A program made the translations under genes and the position numbers. This document shows positions 26,547 through 38,072 of a DNA stretch of 64,000 nt, piece after piece. Location: assembly GCF_010727945.1 (NCBI RefSeq), contig NZ_AP022569.1, forward strand, positions 3,472,001-3,536,000. The letters are read 5' to 3'. Under the pieces are notes generated by a model that was not told the DNA's origin, ran no database searches, and saw nothing but the letters and a program-made list of their open reading frames with translations. The DNA comes from Mycobacterium cookii (lineage in GTDB: Bacteria; Actinomycetota; Actinomycetes; Mycobacteriales; Mycobacteriaceae). Positions within the stretch are counted from its first letter, which is position 1. Every line of letters begins with the position of its first letter.

Positions 26547-28030
26547 GGGAAGTTCCCGTAGCACTGAGCGGCGTTGCCGACCAGGCCGGAGCGGAACGCG
26601 ACGATGCGGGTGAATCCGGCGGGCACGCTGTCGCCGTTGGTGTCGCTGGCGACGAGATGGTCGGTGAGCAAACCGGATATCGCCTCGTCGAGGTCGCCGG
26701 CAGTGAGCACCAGTGTGCGACCGGAGGGCAGCGGAACGGGGGCGGCCATGTTGCGTTGGGCCACCCCGGTCAGGCATGCGGTGCGCAGCGCCGCGCGTTC
26801 ACCGGTCAGCGAAACACCTTGTCGGCGTTGGACTGCGAGCATATACCGGGATGTGACGACGGAGAACGCGGTGTCGTCGCCCTGCAGCAGTTCACGGTTC
26901 TTGCTGTCGGTGTAGGCGCCGATCGCCTGCAGGCCGGGAAGGTCGACGTTGATGGTGTCGGTGGCCGGGCAGTACGACGCCGGCGGGCTGGGTCGGGCGT
27001 CGGCACACGCGATGTTGCCGGCCACCGCCAGCGTCGGAGCCCTGTCGGGGTGGAAGATCTGACCGAGGGTTTCCATCAACAGCGCCAATGAATCCCCGGT
27101 GATCGCCATCTCGCCGCGATCGGAGTCGCCCGACGAGTAATTCTGCAGCCCGGGAGGAAGGCCCACGTGGCGGCGCGCGATCTCGTCATGGTCGATGGCC
27201 GCGCAGGTGGCGGCGTCGCCGTCGAATCCCTCCTGAAAAGCGCCGACCCGGTCGAGCGCGGAACCGTGTGCGCCAGGCGCATTTTCGGATTCATCTGTGG
27301 GGTCGCGCAGAGTGATGCCACCGGCGAGCACATGGTCGAGGCCATCGGTGGTGTTCAACGCGAAGCGCGTCGAGTTGCCCTGGGCCACCCAGTGCAGGTA
27401 GACCCCCGCGAAGCAGTCAGCCTGCTGCTCACGGACGATGGTGCGGGTCAGCACGTGGACGCTGTGCGCTCTGGTCTGCACGGCATGACCGAATTCGTGC
27501 GCAAGCACGCCGGCCACCGCGACGTCTCCGAAGTACTTGCGCGCGTTGGGGATGAGAGAGCCGCGGTCCCACGATATCGAGTCATCGCGTCGGCAGTACG
27601 ACGCGTTGGGATCGCCATAGACGACGGTCTTCCCGCACACGCGGCCGCTCGTCGGATTCGTCGAGTCGTAGGACCTGATGGCCGAGACCGGGGTGTAGTT
27701 CCCGGGAAACGACTGAGGATAGGTCGACGCCCAGAAGTCTTGAATGTCGTTGACTGCCAACAATGCAAGCCGATCGACGCCGCCGCCGTCGGTGCCCTCG
27801 ACGACGCCCTGCGGTGCGGGGGCATCGGGGCGCACTCCACTCAAACCATGGGTGGCCGCCAGACCACCGACCCGGTCGGGGTCATACAGCATCGAGGCCG
27901 CGCGCCCTTCCATAACGGTGTGGGCGCATCCGGCGGAAACTGGGCCGAGGCAGGCCAACATGAATGCGGTGCCGATTCGGCTGAGGTTGCGTACTGGTCG
28001 CCCGGCGGCCCGGTGTGGGCGGTGCTTCAT
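26543..28030 (-). CDS. Lipoprotein neutral zinc metallopeptidase
   Basis: A 495-residue predicted lipoprotein. The N-terminal signal ends in a lipobox-like VSAGC. The putative zinc site is AHEFGHAVQTRAH near residue 180, with a downstream EQQADCFAG providing the third ligand, as in the YpfJ-type neutral zinc metallopeptidases. The ATG at 28030 has GGGAGGG upstream; the longer frame is not supported. Numerous cysteines suggest disulfides. Substrate unknown. Confidence 0.85.
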   Translation of the reverse strand: MKHRPHRAAGRPVRNLSRIGTAFMLACLGPVSAGCAHTVMEGRAASMLYDPDRVGGLAATHGLSGVRPDAPAPQGVVEGTDGGGVDRLALLAVNDIQDFWASTYPQSFPGNYTPVSAIRSYDSTNPTSGRVCGKTVVYGDPNASYCRRDDSISWDRGSLIPNARKYFGDVAVAGVLAHEFGHAVQTRAHSVHVLTRTIVREQQADCFAGVYLHWVAQGNSTRFALNTTDGLDHVLAGGITLRDPTDESENAPGAHGSALDRVGAFQEGFDGDAATCAAIDHDEIARRHVGLPPGLQNYSSGDSDRGEMAITGDSLALLMETLGQIFHPDRAPTLAVAGNIACADARPSPPASYCPATDTINVDLPGLQAIGAYTDSKNRELLQGDDTAFSVVTSRYMLAVQRRQGVSLTGERAALRTACLTGVAQRNMAAPVPLPSGRTLVLTAGDLDEAISGLLTDHLVASDTNGDSVPAGFTRIVAFRSGLVGNAAQCYGNFP

Positions 28031-28165
28031 CCGATCCCTCCCAGCGGCCGGGCGCTTCCCTGTCGGCGACGTTAGCCCAAAGGTATCGAGCGAAATGTCG
28101 TTTAGCCGAGCGCCGATATGTGTACTAGTTACGGACCATGCGGCTTGAGCGCGGGGAGGAGTGTC

Positions 28166-28644
28166 ATGGCCACTCAAGTCAGCCTGAGTCCACAGCTCAT
28201 CCGCGAACTCGGTGCCCCGCACAGCACCCTGAGGGCGCTCGTCCAACGCTGTGAGTCCGCGATCATCGTGTACGCGGGCGGCGAGGTCGATGCTCGCAAC
28301 GATTCCACTTGGCGGCTGCTGCTCAGCGAAGCTGCCGCAGCTACCGCGCACGGCGAGGTATCAGGCGGATCGTCGAGGTTTGCGAACTCAGCGACGCGCT
28401 GGCCGTTCACCTTTCGGCCGACGCGGCGCTGGGCCACGGTTCTGTTCGCGACGACGTATCGCCCGCAGACGCCGGCCGAACCGGTGGCGAACGTGAGCCG
28501 ACCGTTTCGGATTCGGCCATGCCTTCGATTGCACTCTCAGAGTCGATTCCTCGCCGGCCACTGGAGGAGTCGTCATTCTGGGCTACCGCATTGTCCGGAC
28601 CGATCAAAAAGCTGAGGCGACGCTCGCTCACCGCGAAGTCATAA
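28166..28644 (+). pseudogene. Broken STAS-domain (anti-anti-sigma-like) gene
   Basis: The frame from ATG 28166 begins like an intact mycobacterial STAS protein: PQLIRELGAPHSTLRALVQRCESAIIVYAGGEVDARNDSTWRLLLSEAAAA. Around 28355-28365 the protein character moves to another frame, which reads RRIVEVCELSDALAVHLSADAALG, the usual C-terminal part of the same family. The central beta strand with the phosphorylatable serine is missing. I infer an internal deletion of about 50 codons with a frameshift. The start region retains a good GGGGAGGA site. Confidence 0.65.
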
Positions 28645-28691
28645 CTGGCGTGAGAGTTGCCGCGAGTTCGGCCTGGCTTCGACGTACACGG

Positions 28692-29405
28692 CTATGCGCA
28701 CGATGAGCCCTCCGACCCGAGATCTGCCACGTAGCTGGCGAATCCACCTTCGACTCGCGAGTTCTTACGGGCAGACGTCCGCACATTCGTCCGGTGCGTC
28801 GTGGTCCAGCGCCGGGTATGAGCCTTCACGCGGTTCACCAGATCGAGGTCCTCGTGCAGAGACACAGCGGCGAACCCGCCGACGGTCATATACAGGTCCG
28901 CGCGGATTCCCAAGTTGGCTCCGTGTACGTGATCGTGCCCTTCAGCGAGTCGATGTCGTTGCTGCCAGAGCCGAGCCGTCGGCCGATCGAGTCCGTCCGG
29001 CGTGACTGTGCCGATCACTGCATCGAAGCCTGCGTCGGCGAACTGCACCTGGGCGGCGAGCCAATTGGGAGGCACAGTGGTGTCGGCATCGGTGTTAGCC
29101 AGCCACACGGCGTCGTCGGGGAGTCCCGCGCGCCGGGTTTTTGCGACCGCGTCGAGCGCGCCGAGGTGGCGCGCGGCGCCGACGCGGCCGATCGTGCTGA
29201 CGATGGTGCGCACACCGCGACCGTCGGCGAGCGTGCCGGTCTGATCCGTGCAGCAGTCGAGGACGACCACGACATCACACGAGATGCCGGGGTATTCGCG
29301 CCGCAGTTGGTTCGCCGACGTCCGGAGGCTGTCCAGGCACGCGGCGACATGTGCTTGCTCGTTACGGGCCGGCACCACGACCGTGATGCGGCGCAGGGAG
29401 GTCAT
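28692..29405 (-). CDS. Family 2 glycosyltransferase
   Basis: A 237-residue GT2 enzyme without membrane helices. The N-terminus is TVVVPARNEQAHVAACLDSL, the nucleotide-sugar DxD motif is in LANTDADTTVP near residue 100, and the catalytic ED pair is in SLHEDLDLVNRV near residue 183. The ATG overlaps the stop of the upstream PIG-L/methyltransferase gene (ATGA), so the two are coupled. The long upstream frame is a shadow of that gene. Confidence 0.88.
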   Translation of the reverse strand: MTSLRRITVVVPARNEQAHVAACLDSLRTSANQLRREYPGISCDVVVVLDCCTDQTGTLADGRGVRTIVSTIGRVGAARHLGALDAVAKTRRAGLPDDAVWLANTDADTTVPPNWLAAQVQFADAGFDAVIGTVTPDGLDRPTARLWQQRHRLAEGHDHVHGANLGIRADLYMTVGGFAAVSLHEDLDLVNRVKAHTRRWTTTHRTNVRTSARKNSRVEGGFASYVADLGSEGSSCA

Positions 29406-30826
29406 GCGCTGTCCGCGCCTTCGCGATACACCGAAACAGGCTCGCCCCACACCTGGATCGTCAGGTCGACGTCGTGATAGCGGGCCCGCAGTGGCAGGTC
29501 GAATATCGCGGCGGCCTGAGCGTTGACGGTGGGCCCGTCGAGCGGGATGTTCTCGGTCGGAGCGCTCCAGTTGGCGATGAGGATCTCGCCATGGGGGCGC
29601 AACCGGCGACGGACGCCGCGAAGCGTGGCCAGGAGCTCGGGTCCGTCGAGAAAGTAGGCGACTTCGGAGAGCACGATCAGGTCGAAGTCCGCGTCGGGAA
29701 TGTCGATCGGCGCCGCACCCAGGACCCACCGCACCGCCGAGGTACGTTCTCGCGCGACGTCGAGCGCCATCTCGCTGGCGTCCAGCCCGACGACGTCGGA
29801 GACGCGGTCGCGAAGTAATGCGGAGAGTTGGCCGGTGGAACAACCGATTTCCAATGCGCTTGAGTATCGGGTGCGCCCCAGGCAGGCGAGTGTTATTGCC
29901 AGTCGCCGCTTTTCGTATTCCGACTCGTCGAGGCGCCAGGGGTCGGTGACACCGTGGTCGAGCATGGTGTCGAAGGGGGCGGCGATCTGCGCCCGCGAGC
30001 GGACCGCGGCGATGTGGCCCTCGGCGCGCGCGGCGAGATCGTGCGGCACGGGTACGAGAACAGTCTCGATGACCCGTCGAGCCCGGTCGCGAAGCGCTGG
30101 TCCGATGATCGGATAGCCGTCAGGCGCGGTGAGTTGGCTTGTGTAGCAGTCTAATGCGGCCGCTTTAGACTTGAGCGCCTGTAGAGAGGGCGCGATGGTG
30201 CGTACTCGCGGCCACTCGATATCGTCCGGTGTTGCCCAGTGCCACAGCCACACCGGGTAATAAAGCAGCGCCGCTTCCCGTTCGCGCGCCGCCGCCTCGG
30301 CCGCTGCGGCTACCGCCTCATGATCTGCGTGCCCATCGCATTCCACCGGGGCAAAAAGCAGGGTTTTAGCGTCGACGAGCTCCACCAACCGGTCGACCAT
30401 CTCGTCAATTGCATTGCGCAGGAGCCCGTCAGGAAGATTCCACCAGATTGTCTTGATGTGCGAACCCAGGGCCGCAAGCGCCTGCTCTCCTTCGACGCGG
30501 CGCTCCGTCGAGCCTGATCCGCTGCCGCCGTAGGTCGCGACGACGACGGTCACTGTTTCGGCTTTGTCCGTCAGGTCGGCCAGGGTGGCACCCAGGGCCA
30601 GAGTTTCGTCGTCGGGGTGAGGCGCAAGGAGCAGGACGTGCGGGTAATGCTCGAGTAGTGAATCAAACCCAAGCCGGGCAACAGTGTCCCAGCGAGCATC
30701 GAGCAGCCAGGTCGACTCGTCGGTCCCGTCCTCGCGGTGGCTGAACGGCCGTGCGATCGACGCGCTATCTGTTCGGGTGTCGGCACGTGCAGCGACGGTG
30801 AGATCTGAATCGTGTGCGGGGGGCAT
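29402..30826 (-). CDS. PIG-L deacetylase fused to SAM methyltransferase
   Basis: A 474-residue two-domain protein. Residues 60-200 are a PIG-L/MshB-type zinc deacetylase with LLAPHPDDETLALGA and the third ligand in ECDGHADHEAV. Residues 305-460 are a class I methyltransferase with motif I SALEIGCSTGQLS and the acidic loop DFDLIVLSEV. Family knowledge points to an N-acyl sugar substrate being deacetylated and then methylated; with the coupled GT2 this suggests a glycolipid or glycan. The ATG at 30826 has GGAG 7 bp upstream. Confidence 0.87.
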   Translation of the reverse strand: MPPAHDSDLTVAARADTRTDSASIARPFSHREDGTDESTWLLDARWDTVARLGFDSLLEHYPHVLLLAPHPDDETLALGATLADLTDKAETVTVVVATYGGSGSGSTERRVEGEQALAALGSHIKTIWWNLPDGLLRNAIDEMVDRLVELVDAKTLLFAPVECDGHADHEAVAAAAEAAAREREAALLYYPVWLWHWATPDDIEWPRVRTIAPSLQALKSKAAALDCYTSQLTAPDGYPIIGPALRDRARRVIETVLVPVPHDLAARAEGHIAAVRSRAQIAAPFDTMLDHGVTDPWRLDESEYEKRRLAITLACLGRTRYSSALEIGCSTGQLSALLRDRVSDVVGLDASEMALDVARERTSAVRWVLGAAPIDIPDADFDLIVLSEVAYFLDGPELLATLRGVRRRLRPHGEILIANWSAPTENIPLDGPTVNAQAAAIFDLPLRARYHDVDLTIQVWGEPVSVYREGADSA

Positions 30827-30925
30827 GGCAGTACTCCGGCATTTCGATGCGTGGGTCACCCGCGGGGCTGGCGTGATGCGTCCAACTTGTACCCGCTTCG
30901 GTTGCTTCGGAAACGGTTCTCGGGC

Positions 30926-31705
30926 TCAGGGGCTGGGCGTTGCGCCATGGACGCGGGGGAATTCGCCGGTCGCGGCAAGGCTTCGCGCGACCTCGGTAAC
31001 TTTCAGGTTGAGTTTTTGTGAGGCCCCTTTGAGCAGGGTGAACGCTTGATCGGCGGTCACCCGGTGACGTTCCATGCGCACGCCTTTGGCCTGCCCGATG
31101 ACATCGCGGCTGTCGATCGCGCGCTGGAACTGGTCCGCGCGTTGGGCTTCCAGTAACGCCAGCGCTCCATGCGTCGCGTAGAGGTCGGCCAGTCGCTTGG
31201 CAGCGTCGTCGAATGCACCCGTTGCGCGGGCGTAGAGGCTTAGCGAGCCGAGTCGGCGGTCGTCAACCCACAGCGGGACGCACAGCATGGCGTGAATGCC
31301 CAGGCGCACCGCCTCCGCCGCGAATTTCGGCCACCGCTGATCGGTCGCGCAGTCGTCGATGTGGATGCGCACTTGGTCTCGGGAGGCGTCGATGCACGGC
31401 CCGCTGCCGGTGTGCTGCTGTAGGGCGTCCAGTGCGGGTGGCGCGCTTCCGACAGTCGCTTGCGGTTCGAATCGGCCACCGGCAAACAAGTTCAGTCCGG
31501 CCTGGTCTGCACCGCTGATGGCGGCGGTCGCCGCGTTGAGAATCGCCAGCAATGTGCCTTCGAGATCGGCATTCGTGACGTGCAGCGACCGGCACAGCAC
31601 GTCGAGTGCGGTGAACTCCGTCTCGCCGAGAGCGCGCAGACCGTCGAGGTCCGACAGTGCGGCTGGTTGCCTGCCGTCGGAGTTATTGCCGCTGTCCGGC
31701 GTCAT
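30926..31705 (-). CDS. GAF-ANTAR transcription antiterminator
   Basis: A 259-residue regulator. A GAF sensor domain (residues 40-185; AGLNLFAGGRFEPQATVG and HAMLCVPLWVDDRRLGSLSLYA) is followed by an ANTAR RNA-binding domain (VIGQAKGVRMERHRVTADQAFTLL). ANTAR proteins bind paired hairpins to prevent termination. The ATG overlaps the upstream RsbW-like gene stop (ATGA), placing it in one operon with STAS and anti-sigma proteins. Confidence 0.88.
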   Translation of the reverse strand: MTPDSGNNSDGRQPAALSDLDGLRALGETEFTALDVLCRSLHVTNADLEGTLLAILNAATAAISGADQAGLNLFAGGRFEPQATVGSAPPALDALQQHTGSGPCIDASRDQVRIHIDDCATDQRWPKFAAEAVRLGIHAMLCVPLWVDDRRLGSLSLYARATGAFDDAAKRLADLYATHGALALLEAQRADQFQRAIDSRDVIGQAKGVRMERHRVTADQAFTLLKGASQKLNLKVTEVARSLAATGEFPRVHGATPSP

Positions 31706-32160
31706 CCGAACCGGGACGACAAGTGTTCCAGGGCAGGGCAGTTCCGGAAGATCAGCGAGACCGATGTGCCGTCGGCACGCCCATCGACGGTGCAACTGTC
31801 GGCCAGCGCCTGCATCAAAATCAAACCCCGCCCGCGGATGGCAGTGATCGGGGTGGGGGTGGGCTCGAGCCAATGGCCCCGATCGGTGACGCGAATGTTG
31901 ATGACGGCCTCATCGGCGTCGTACGACAGATCGAGGGTCACCACGCCGGTGCGGCCGATCCCCTGGTAAGCGTGGTCCACCACGTTGGTCAGCGCTTCGT
32001 CGGTCGCTAACACGATGTCGCACACACGTTCCGGATCGAGATCGACGGAATCTTCTAACCAGGCGCGGAGTCGCTCGCGGAACTCGACCACCGTGTCACC
32101 GTCCGCGTATCCGCTGTGGGTACAGGTGCCAGCTGTGCTGGCGATCGCCTCCTCGCTCAC
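31702..32160 (-). CDS. RsbW-like anti-sigma serine kinase
   Basis: A 152-residue HATPase_c_2 protein. The N box is DEALTNVVDHAY near residue 53 and the G1-like loop is INIRVTDRGHW, followed by GRGLILMQALAD. Such kinases phosphorylate a STAS partner and hold a sigma factor. The STAS gene lies 9 bp upstream and a GAF-ANTAR gene overlaps downstream, so a partner-switch function is likely. No sigma factor gene is adjacent. Confidence 0.85.
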   Translation of the reverse strand: MSEEAIASTAGTCTHSGYADGDTVVEFRERLRAWLEDSVDLDPERVCDIVLATDEALTNVVDHAYQGIGRTGVVTLDLSYDADEAVINIRVTDRGHWLEPTPTPITAIRGRGLILMQALADSCTVDGRADGTSVSLIFRNCPALEHLSSRFG

Positions 32161-32169
32161 CGTCGGTGG

Positions 32170-32550
32170 CTACCCGGTCTCTCCCGCGGCTAAGCCCAAC
32201 TCGCGAATGGCATCGGCCACAGAAGGATAAATGTGGATCAGATCACCGATACCCAATAGGTGCAGCGGCCGACTCGTGGCGGGCCCGTCTGCTGCCACCG
32301 CGTAGGCCATGTCTCCGGCGTTGTTGTGCACGTTTATCAGCACCCCGATGCCGGCGGAGCCTAGAAATTCAACGCGCGACAAATCGATGATGAGGGCCGA
32401 GGGTTCACGGGATAGAACCGAGTCCACGTGCACTTGAAACTGCGGGGCCGTGACCATGTCGATCGTGCCGGCAGCTGAAAGCACCACGGCAACGCCGGCA
32501 TCCTGCTCGACGACCATCAATCCGTTGTGTGCGTGTTCTCGTTGAGCCAT
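32170..32550 (-). CDS. STAS-domain anti-anti-sigma factor
   Basis: A 126-residue STAS protein. The strand-helix unit SALIIDLSRVEFLGSAGIGVLI holds the conserved phosphorylatable serine in FLGSAG. It would antagonise the RsbW-like kinase encoded 9 bp downstream. The ATG at 32550 (MAQREHAHN) is preferred over one 18 bp further upstream. Confidence 0.85.
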   Translation of the reverse strand: MAQREHAHNGLMVVEQDAGVAVVLSAAGTIDMVTAPQFQVHVDSVLSREPSALIIDLSRVEFLGSAGIGVLINVHNNAGDMAYAVAADGPATSRPLHLLGIGDLIHIYPSVADAIRELGLAAGETG

Positions 32551-32692
32551 AGCGGGCCACATCCTCACTAGCTAACTGCGCGTGAGGCTGTCGGCTGAAC
32601 CAGCGCACATCGTGAACAGGCCCAAGACTACTACAGGGGCCAATCGGAGTTACCGCCGCCGTCTGGCCGCGATCGGAGGCGCGGCTATTCGC

Positions 32693-33310
32693 TTACGCGT
32701 GGGTTCGGGGGCGCTGGAGCTGGCTGAATTGAGGCGTGAGGACCAGGGTCGTGACCGCGTCGAATACCGTCAGTGTCCGGTCGGGGTCGGGCACCGAGCT
32801 GAACACGGGGCCGAAGATCGTGCGCCCGCCGATCGTGATCAGCGGGCTGCCGCCGATGTCGCCCAGCGCGTTCTGGCTGAGCTGGTGGGCTTGTCGCACC
32901 GCCGCGTCCAGCGAGGCATCGGCCAACGCTGCCGCGGTGGTCCGGCGTGCACCCACTGCCTTGACCACCTGGTCAACCAGATCGTCGTCGATTGCCGCCG
33001 AGCGGTCGAAGTAAAGCTCGCCGAAGGCGAAGTAGGCCTTGGCCAACGCGACCATGCCGACCTCGTCGCGCAGGGCGGCCATCAGCCGGCCGACCTTCTG
33101 GGAATCGTCCATGCGGGCCTGCTGAGGTGGCGGCAGCTGGCGTCCCTCGTTGAGGATCGCCAGGTTCATCAGGCGTAGCTCGATATCGAACCCGACCTTC
33201 TCGGCCGCGGCCGTCAACCAGCGAGCGGTGTTCCAGGAGAACGGGCAGACCGGGTCCAGCCATAACGTCACCGCGTCGTCGCGCCGATCCAGCGACTCCA
33301 TGCCAGCCAT
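32693..33310 (-). CDS. DsbA-family protein, mycothiol-dependent nitroreductase-like, with CPFS site
   Basis: A 205-residue thioredoxin-fold protein resembling Rv2466c-type mycothiol-dependent nitroreductases, with an inserted helical domain and the cis-proline loop GGSPLITIGG near residue 160. The active-site position reads LDPVCPFSWN near residue 20, so the second cysteine of the usual CPWC is Ser. It could thus act as a monothiol peroxidase or transferase. AAGGAG lies 5 bp before the ATG at 33310. It is divergent from mmpS with a CsoR-type palindrome between them. Confidence 0.8.
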   Translation of the reverse strand: MAGMESLDRRDDAVTLWLDPVCPFSWNTARWLTAAAEKVGFDIELRLMNLAILNEGRQLPPPQQARMDDSQKVGRLMAALRDEVGMVALAKAYFAFGELYFDRSAAIDDDLVDQVVKAVGARRTTAAALADASLDAAVRQAHQLSQNALGDIGGSPLITIGGRTIFGPVFSSVPDPDRTLTVFDAVTTLVLTPQFSQLQRPRTHA

Positions 33311-33415
33311 CTCTACTCCTTGAATCTTCAAATCCTCAGTATCGAACAAGGATTCACCATCGACTCGTCGGGGGTGCAATTACCTTCCCAACAACACCTC
33401 GCTGATGACATACCA

Positions 33416-33429
33416 TACCCCCTAGGGTA
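33416..33429. promoter_or_regulatory. CsoR-type operator candidate between nitroreductase and mmpS
   Basis: TACCCCCTAGGGTA (14 bp) is an imperfect palindrome with TACCC/GGGTA arms, located 106 bp before the nitroreductase start and 122 bp before mmpS. It closely matches the palindrome before the CsoR-family gene at 36895. Confidence 0.6.
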
Positions 33430-33550
33430 CATTGGCGGTCAACGTGCTGCGAACGTCACCCGGGCAAAGGGCCGAATGACCCTGTCTGGTCGACCGATCC
33501 GAGCGTGAAGTAGAAGCGACAACGACGAGGCCATCAGTGAGGAAACTTGG

Positions 33551-33978
33551 ATGTTGACCTTTCTCAGACGCGGGTGGGTACCGCTCGTCGTCGTGGTGGC
33601 GGTTGTCCTCGGTGGTGTCGCGGTCGGCCGGCTCCGCGGCGCCTTCGGCTCGGAGAAGATTTTCCACGCGACCGGTGGTAGCGCCGAACCGCTTCAACCG
33701 TCCCATCGCAAGCAGGTGACATACGAAGTCGATGGCCCCGGCAGCACAGTGGGAAGCGTGAGTTACGTGGACAAGAGTGCCCAACCGCAACAGGCCGACT
33801 TCACCGGTCTGCCATGGACCTTCACCATCACGACGATGGCACCTGCCGTGCTCGCGAGCGTTGTGGCACAGGGCAATAGCGACAACATTGCCTGCCGGAT
33901 CACTGTGGACGGGGTGATCAGGGACGCGCAATCGGCAACCGGCCGCAACGCGCAAACATCCTGTCTGGTGAAAGCCGG

Positions 33979-33982
<4 letters not shown>
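33551..33982 (+). CDS. MmpS-family membrane protein
   Basis: A 143-residue MmpS accessory protein. One N-terminal membrane helix (WVPLVVVVAVVLGGVAVG) is followed by a periplasmic beta-rich domain with the family pattern VTYEVDGPGSTVGSVSYVD and a C-terminal Cys pair (IACRITVDG, TSCLVKAG). MmpS proteins work with the MmpL encoded next; the mmpL ATG overlaps the mmpS stop (ATGA). GAGGAA lies upstream of the start. Confidence 0.92.
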
Positions 33983-37211
<3,229 letters not shown>

Positions 37212-37226
37212 CAACAGCGGCCGAAC

Positions 37227-37547
37227 TCACGTGAGCTTCAGCGGTACACCGGCGTCGTCGAAAACGTCCTGTATCGCCTCGAACAACGAGTTCTGCCCGC
37301 GGCGTACCGCGCCGAGGGAGCGCCGCGACAGCGCGCTGTGCTGCCATTCGAATTCGAAAGGCCGATGTTCAGGAGTGCCGAATCCGCCTCGCAGGCAGTC
37401 GGCGAGCGCGTCGAGATTGCGTCCGAAGTATCCGCCGGGCCCGTTGACGGCCGATCCGATCTCGCGGTAGAAGTCGTTGACGGATCTGATCTTTCGGCCG
37501 TCGATTCGGAAGATCACGGGCGGGCTGTCGGCTGGATCTCGCGTCAT
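37227..37547 (-). CDS. Barstar-family RNase inhibitor
   Basis: A 106-residue protein with the barstar core: VIFRIDGRKIRSVNDFYREIGSAVNGPGGYFGRNLDALADCLRGGFG. The NLDALADCL helix is the part that blocks the barnase active site in the family. Its ATG overlaps the stop of the upstream RNase gene (ATGA), so toxin and inhibitor are coupled, with the RNase first. It likely neutralises that RNase in the cytoplasm before export. Confidence 0.88.
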   Translation of the reverse strand: MTRDPADSPPVIFRIDGRKIRSVNDFYREIGSAVNGPGGYFGRNLDALADCLRGGFGTPEHRPFEFEWQHSALSRRSLGAVRRGQNSLFEAIQDVFDDAGVPLKLT

Positions 37548-37966
37548 CGTTGCCTTCCCGCGTCAGTGACCAGACAGAAAGAGTCATAGTGGTCGCCGGT
37601 ATAGAAGTACTGCGCCGGATCGGTCAACGGGGTTCCGCCAGTGACGATTCGCCGGACTGACCGATCCCGAGCGCGCGACGTGACCACGGTGTACTCGTGG
37701 TAGTACCCTCTGCGCTGCTTGGGCAGATGCCCCTCGCGGTTGCCGAACACCGCTCCGTCGCTGTGTGGAAACGGGAACGGACCGCCGGCGTGGATACGCC
37801 GCACGGTGTCGACCACTTCGGGCGGCAGGCTGCTGATCGGACATGTCGTCCCGCCGTCGCCACCGCTCGGCGCCGAGTCGGGAGAGTGGTTGCGCGACAG
37901 CATGACTGCGGCGAACGCGACGACCAGCACGCCCAGCGCGATCAGTACCAGCCTGCGTCGACCCAC
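37544..37966 (-). CDS. Membrane-anchored or secreted barnase-type ribonuclease
   Basis: A 140-residue guanyl-specific ribonuclease (N1/T1 / barnase fold). A hydrophobic N-terminal segment (RLVLIALGVLVVAFAAVML) serves as signal or anchor, followed by a short linker. The catalytic Glu is in YYHEYTVV, the Arg in RSVRRIVTGG, and the His in YTGDHYDSFCLV, giving the complete barnase triad. The GTG start follows GAGGAG. The cognate barstar gene overlaps downstream. An exported toxin or a nutrient RNase are both possible. Confidence 0.85.
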   Translation of the reverse strand: MGRRRLVLIALGVLVVAFAAVMLSRNHSPDSAPSGGDGGTTCPISSLPPEVVDTVRRIHAGGPFPFPHSDGAVFGNREGHLPKQRRGYYHEYTVVTSRARDRSVRRIVTGGTPLTDPAQYFYTGDHYDSFCLVTDAGRQR

Positions 37967-38072
37967 CTGCGCTCCTCGCCTTGCGCCACGACCACCCTAG
38001 CGCTCGCTCGTGGCGACGTGCTTGGGTATCAGAGGCGCACCGCCGCGAACCTGTAGCCGGGAGGCCTGACGT

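Noticed and set aside
28031..28351. N-terminal extension of the metallopeptidase frame by 107 codons
   Set aside because: It overlaps the STAS relic on the other strand and precedes the lipoprotein signal peptide, which must be N-terminal.
29406..29843. Arg-rich 146-codon extension of the glycosyltransferase frame
   Set aside because: It is the out-of-frame shadow of the PIG-L/methyltransferase gene; the true ATG overlaps that gene's stop.
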